A DNA stretch of 17,020 nt from Candidatus Thorarchaeota archaeon (GTDB lineage Archaea; Asgardarchaeota; Thorarchaeia; Thorarchaeales; Thorarchaeaceae). A program made the translations under genes and the position numbers. The notes under the pieces are model-generated. The model saw only the letters and a list, made by a program, of their open reading frames with translations. It was not told where the DNA came from and searched no databases. This document shows, piece by piece, positions 14,074 to 17,020 of the stretch; the stretch's first letter is position 1, and every line of letters starts with the position of its first letter. The DNA lies in the NCBI GenBank assembly GCA_016839345.1, contig JAEOUL010000138.1, forward strand, positions 1-17,020. The letters run 5' to 3'.

Positions 14074-14097
14074 TAATTTGCATATTAATGCAAATTA
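14074..14097. promoter_or_regulatory. Operator 1: 10-bp inverted repeat around ATTA
   Basis: TAATTTGCAT and ATGCAAATTA are perfect inverted copies around a 4-base centre ATTA. The site overlaps the expected transcription start. Its TGCAW-N4-WTGCA core repeats in operator 2, whose centre is 21 bp away, so both lie on the same face of the helix. This fits binding of two dimers of a winged-helix regulator, probably the divergent GbsR-like protein. Confidence 0.7.
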
Positions 14098-14098
14098 C

Positions 14099-14114
14099 TT
14101 GCAATATTTTGCAA
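14099..14114. promoter_or_regulatory. Operator 2: TTGCAA inverted repeat around TATT
   Basis: TTGCAA-TATT-TTGCAA shares the TGCAW-N4-WTGCA core with operator 1. It lies downstream of the likely transcription start and before the ATG at 14142. Binding there would block elongation or promoter clearance. Confidence 0.65.
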
Positions 14115-14141
14115 ATCACAAAGGTGTTGAGATTGAAGGAA

Positions 14142-14948
14142 ATGGAGTCTAAACTGGAGGAGCTTACATGCAAGGATTGGTATGACTTCATGGGTCTGTT
14201 TGCAGAGGGTCTGCCTTACATCCATATGGGTGGGTTCAAAGCTACCAATGACTTACTAGAGATGTGCGCTATTGATGAACACACTAGAGTCTTGGATATA
14301 GGTAGTGGCCCTGGAACTACTGCATGCATGATTGCTGAGAAATATGGATCTCAGGTAGTAGGAATTGATTTCTCTGAGTTAATGGTTATGAAAGCAGAGA
14401 AGAGGGCTCAAAAACTTGGTCTGGAAAAACACATCAGATTCCAAGTTGCAGATGCAACAGAGTTGCCTTTTCGTGATGGACAGTTCGATGTGGTCATATT
14501 TGAGTCTGTTTTGACTGCCATCAAAGACAAGCTTTCAGCAATTAAAGAAGCACTTCGTGTTGTAAAAACAGAGGGCATTGTTGCAGCGAATGAAACGATA
14601 TTTGATTCACAACTGACGCCAGAGTTCTTGGAATTACTTGACGAGTATCCTTCCATAAATGGTCATTTCACAAAAGAGAGTCTGAAAGCACTGTTTGAAG
14701 AAGTAGAACTTGAAGTACTGCAAATGAATGTATTTCTGGGACCTGATTTGCCCAGCTCGAAGGGAGATCTAGGTCTACGCAAGAGCCTTTCTTTTGTCTT
14801 TCGTAGTCTTGGTAAAATTATACGCAAAATGATGACTGACTCCCGCTACAGGAGGATACAGAAGATAGATCGAAAAGTCAACAGCGAATTGGAGAAAAAC
14901 GGAGGCTATGCATTAATTTCCGGTAGAAAGCTTTCTGAACCAGCTTAA
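14142..14948 (+). CDS. Class I SAM-dependent methyltransferase under dual operators
   Basis: The 268-aa protein has a textbook SAM-binding motif VLDIGSGPGTT at 50-60, strand 2 VVGIDFS, and motif IV VADATELPFRDGQFDVVIFE with ALRVVKTEGIVAANE after it. This is a Methyltransf_11/UbiE-like core with an N-terminal helix region of about 40 aa and a C-terminal basic segment. It may act on a small molecule, possibly a polyol, thiol or lipid, but the substrate cannot be read. An in-frame ATG at 14088 lies inside operator 1 and upstream of the probable transcription start, so the ATG at 14142 is preferred. The gene's control seems to depend on the divergent GbsR-like regulator. Confidence 0.85.
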   Translation: MESKLEELTCKDWYDFMGLFAEGLPYIHMGGFKATNDLLEMCAIDEHTRVLDIGSGPGTTACMIAEKYGSQVVGIDFSELMVMKAEKRAQKLGLEKHIRFQVADATELPFRDGQFDVVIFESVLTAIKDKLSAIKEALRVVKTEGIVAANETIFDSQLTPEFLELLDEYPSINGHFTKESLKALFEEVELEVLQMNVFLGPDLPSSKGDLGLRKSLSFVFRSLGKIIRKMMTDSRYRRIQKIDRKVNSELEKNGGYALISGRKLSEPA

Positions 14949-14961
14949 TCTTTGAACGAAG

Positions 14962-14982
14962 TGGTGGAACTGGCGGGAATCG
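14962..14982 (-). pseudogene. tRNA 3'-end fragment (copy 3, a different tRNA)
   Basis: On the minus strand this reads CGATT CCCGC CAGTTCC A CCA, which is T-loop end, T-stem, acceptor strand, discriminator and CCA. It starts at C56, exactly like copies 1 and 2, but belongs to another tRNA whose acceptor 5' strand would be GGAACTG. No such 5' half is found upstream. It lies 13 bases after the methyltransferase stop. The identical truncation point argues for a shared origin by integration in T-loops. Confidence 0.6.
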
Positions 14983-15039
14983 CTTGTTTCGCTACTCTGA
15001 AACACCTGTTTATTATCTAAAGACTGAATCAAGCCAATT

Positions 15040-15516
15040 ATGAAGAGTGAGAACCCATTAGCAGCGACCATCACAACCGGAATTCTGATTGGACATGAGA
15101 TTGGTGAGTGGGCTGGTTTTGTATCCGGAAGACTCACCGTGAAAACGAAAGATGGAGAGAGAATAGATCTTCGCTTTGGAAAAGAGTCTAGAGGAGAAAT
15201 ACCAAAAATTGGAAGTCTGGTGGAAATTCATCATACTATGGGTTGCTTTCCAAAGATACATGCAATCAGACATGTTGATGGAGAAAACGTTGGATTATAC
15301 AAAAAAACAGCCAAATCTTTCGAATCTTCATTATTCCTTGGAAAACCAAATGTAATTGCTGTCTTTGTGATAATAGAAGTGATTCTTGGTTTTTGGGCAA
15401 TATTAACGGGACTGACTTGGGGAAACGCGGGAGCAGCAAAATCACTGATATTTGCACTATTTGGAATGATTCATATCACTATTGGATACCTAATCTGGAA
15501 TTATTTTGGAGAGTAA
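15040..15516 (+). CDS. Small protein with a beta-domain and two membrane helices
   Basis: The 158-aa protein has a soluble N-terminal part of about 100 residues. It is rich in beta-strands (GEWAGFVSGRLTVKTKDG, GSLVEIHHTMGCFPKIHAIRHV) and looks like an OB-type or barrel domain. Two helices follow at about 106-125 and 134-153. I do not recognise a family. A TTTATTA box lies about 26 bases before the ATG, so the mRNA is probably leaderless, and no ribosome site is visible. The ABC-transporter ATPase gene starts 6 bases after the stop, so the two are one operon. Confidence 0.6.
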   Translation: MKSENPLAATITTGILIGHEIGEWAGFVSGRLTVKTKDGERIDLRFGKESRGEIPKIGSLVEIHHTMGCFPKIHAIRHVDGENVGLYKKTAKSFESSLFLGKPNVIAVFVIIEVILGFWAILTGLTWGNAGAAKSLIFALFGMIHITIGYLIWNYFGE

Positions 15517-15522
15517 ATCTTC

Positions 15523-16617
15523 TTGCAGCAATCCCTTTTTGAAATTAGAAATCTTAGAGCTGTTATTCCTAGTAGCAAGGGAAGTATAGTTGCTGTGGAC
15601 AATGTTTCACTTTCGATTAGGGAGGGCGAATGTCTTGGTCTGCTGGGAGAGTCGGGATGCGGCAAAACATCTTTGATAAATGCCGCACTTGGCTTGTTTC
15701 AAATCACTCACAGATACAGTGATGCAAAGATAAGGTCAGAATGGAGTTTCCCCATCCAAACGGAGTACATCGAGAAAGAGGTCTGGAATGAAACAGTTTC
15801 CGGAGAGGTCTTCTATCAGGGCATTGATTTGCTGACTCTGAAAGAATCTGAGCGTGCGAGATATCTTGGTAAACATATTTCTTACATTCCTCAAGGACTT
15901 CAAGGAGCACTCACTCCAATATTCAGTATTGGTATGCAGACTTCTGAACCACTTGAAATTCATGATGGAGATATTCGTCGATCTGAGATGCGGAATCGGG
16001 TTTTGGAATACTTGGACCTTGTGAATCTCGCCGACGCAAGAGAACGCTATGCTCATGATCCTGCGAAGTTCTCAGGCGGCGAGGCGCAGAGAGTGCTCAT
16101 AGCTATGGCTCTGATTGCTGCCCCCTTTCTTGTCATAGCAGATGAGCCTACCAGTGCTTTGGATGTCACAGTAAAAGCCCAGGTATTGAACGTCTTGAAG
16201 ATGATCAAGGATGAGTTCAACGTGGCATTGATGGTTGTCTCTCATGATGCATCTATTATTGCTGAGTTGGCAGATAGAGTAGCTATCATGTATTCTGGCA
16301 GACTTGTAGAAGTTGGAGATGTGGTGCAGATGTTTCATAATCCAAGTCATCCATACACTCAGGGTCTGATGTCCTCATTTCCGACCATTATGATGATGCA
16401 GCAAAACAATGGACGAGCAAGACCAAAGCTACAAGGAATTCCAGGAGCCCCACCTGATCCACGGAATATTCCAGCAGGTTGTTCATTTCATCCGAGATGT
16501 CCCCATACAAAAGAGAAATGTATTGACCAGAGACCTAGACTCTGTTCTGTTACTCCTGACCATAAAATTGCATGTCACTACTATGAATCAAGTGAAACTT
16601 CAATCAATAAGAAGTGA
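15523..16617 (+). CDS. OppD-like ABC transporter ATP-binding protein
   Basis: The 364-aa protein has all ATPase motifs: Walker A GESGCGKT at 42-49, Q-loop Q124, signature FSGGEAQR at 183-190, Walker B FLVIADEP at 202-209, and H-loop H241. The C-terminal HPYTQGLM region and the Cys-rich GCSFHPRCP block mark the oligopeptide/dipeptide (OppD/DppD) branch. A segment of about 30 residues (roughly 65-95) between Walker A and the Q-loop is longer than usual. The TTG start at 15523 has GGAG 10 bases upstream. No permease, binding protein or OppF is in the window, and the next gene is a regulator, so partners must lie elsewhere. The substrate is therefore unclear. Confidence 0.9.
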   Translation: MQQSLFEIRNLRAVIPSSKGSIVAVDNVSLSIREGECLGLLGESGCGKTSLINAALGLFQITHRYSDAKIRSEWSFPIQTEYIEKEVWNETVSGEVFYQGIDLLTLKESERARYLGKHISYIPQGLQGALTPIFSIGMQTSEPLEIHDGDIRRSEMRNRVLEYLDLVNLADARERYAHDPAKFSGGEAQRVLIAMALIAAPFLVIADEPTSALDVTVKAQVLNVLKMIKDEFNVALMVVSHDASIIAELADRVAIMYSGRLVEVGDVVQMFHNPSHPYTQGLMSSFPTIMMMQQNNGRARPKLQGIPGAPPDPRNIPAGCSFHPRCPHTKEKCIDQRPRLCSVTPDHKIACHYYESSETSINKK

Positions 16618-16661
16618 TAAATCTCTCAAGCTAAATAGTCTGTTAATACAGGCTGATTGTC

Positions 16662-17020
16662 TTGGATGAATACGACAAACGTATTGTTTTCGAGTTGATG
16701 GGTAACTCAAGACAGACACTACGCCAGCTAGCTAAGAAAATTGGGTTGACAGCTCCGTCTATCAAAAAGAGAATAGACAGGTTGTTTGAGGTTGGTTTCA
16801 TCAAAGACTATATTGTGACTCTAGGAAGCAAATACATCACTGCGAAGAGTGCGATAATCATTGTTAGAACTGACGGATCCGTCAATCTTGACAAGTTCAC
16901 AGCGTGTTTACAAAAAGACCGTGCTGTGTTCCTGATTCTTCCAATAGCCTCCGGAGAACTCTTTCTCAGAGCATTGTATACCTCTCCCAGCGAGCTCTCC
17001 AATCTTAAGCGGAAGATTAA
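16662..17020 (+). CDS. Lrp/AsnC-like regulator (partial)
   Basis: A frame starting with TTG at 16662 runs off the right edge after about 119 codons. It reads MDEYDKRIVFELMGNSRQTL and continues into RQLAKKIGLTAPSIKKRIDRLFEVGFIKDY, a helix-turn-helix typical of Lrp/AsnC proteins at residues 10-50. After it comes a part with AIIIVRTDGSVNLDKF and FLILPIASGELFLRALY, resembling the start of a ligand-binding ferredoxin-like domain. It begins 45 bases after the ABC ATPase stop and may be co-transcribed. The ribosome site is weak, and the C-terminus is missing from this window. Confidence 0.75.
   Translation, partial: MDEYDKRIVFELMGNSRQTLRQLAKKIGLTAPSIKKRIDRLFEVGFIKDYIVTLGSKYITAKSAIIIVRTDGSVNLDKFTACLQKDRAVFLILPIASGELFLRALYTSPSELSNLKRKI

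Noticed and set aside
14088..14141. An earlier in-frame ATG for the third methyltransferase.
   Set aside because: It lies inside a palindromic operator and before the likely transcription start. The 18 added residues are not typical of the family.
1..17020. CRISPR array, rRNA, insertion sequence or integrase gene.
   Set aside because: No regularly spaced repeats, rRNA motifs, transposase DDE pattern or tyrosine recombinase motif was seen on either strand.

Overview
The window looks like a piece of an archaeal chromosome. Three things support this. TATA-like boxes lie about 25-30 bases before several genes. A tRNA-Phe gene carries an intron with a bulge-helix-bulge splice motif. Several secreted proteins share an archaeal layout: signal peptide, ectodomain with Asn-X-Ser/Thr sites, C-terminal membrane helix and a short Arg/Lys tail. 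The moderate GC content, frequent TTG/GTG starts and this protein style resemble Asgard archaea, perhaps Thorarchaeia. That placement is an inference without marker genes.

Left part (1-3300): a partial transporter gene runs off the left edge. Next comes a membrane-anchored glycoside-hydrolase-like surface protein, then a STAY-GREEN/Mg-dechelatase family gene, then tRNA-Phe(GAA). The tRNA has a 30-nt intron in its T-loop. Two 21-nt fragments identical in layout to tRNA 3' ends (C56 to CCA) lie at 194-214 and 2532-2552 on the same strand as the tRNA. They bracket the surface-protein gene and mark a probable tRNA-linked insertion hotspot. A third fragment of this kind, from another tRNA, lies at 14962-14982.

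Middle part (3300-8100): a zinc-ribbon protein, two small membrane proteins, two class I SAM-dependent methyltransferases, a short acidic protein, a TIGR04076-like protein and a secreted membrane-anchored protein. Many of these genes are convergent with tiny gaps or overlaps.

Right part (8100-17020): a nitroreductase and a flavin-reductase-like protein form a likely operon with a perfect 12-bp palindrome in its promoter. A GNAT acetyltransferase follows, then an orphan C-terminal anchor of a decayed surface protein, and an Old-Yellow-Enzyme-like oxidoreductase with a C-terminal Fe-S motif. Next are a small membrane protein, a beta-lactamase-fold serine hydrolase, and a GbsR/MarR-like regulator divergent from a third methyltransferase. 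Two palindromic operators 21 bp apart sit at the start of that methyltransferase. The window ends with a small membrane protein, an OppD-like ABC ATPase and a partial Lrp/AsnC-like regulator.

The most notable region is 194-3233. A tRNA with a T-loop intron sits beside T-loop-truncated tRNA 3' ends that match its spliced form at 18 of 21 positions, and the segments between them carry accessory genes. No integrase, transposase, CRISPR array or rRNA was found.
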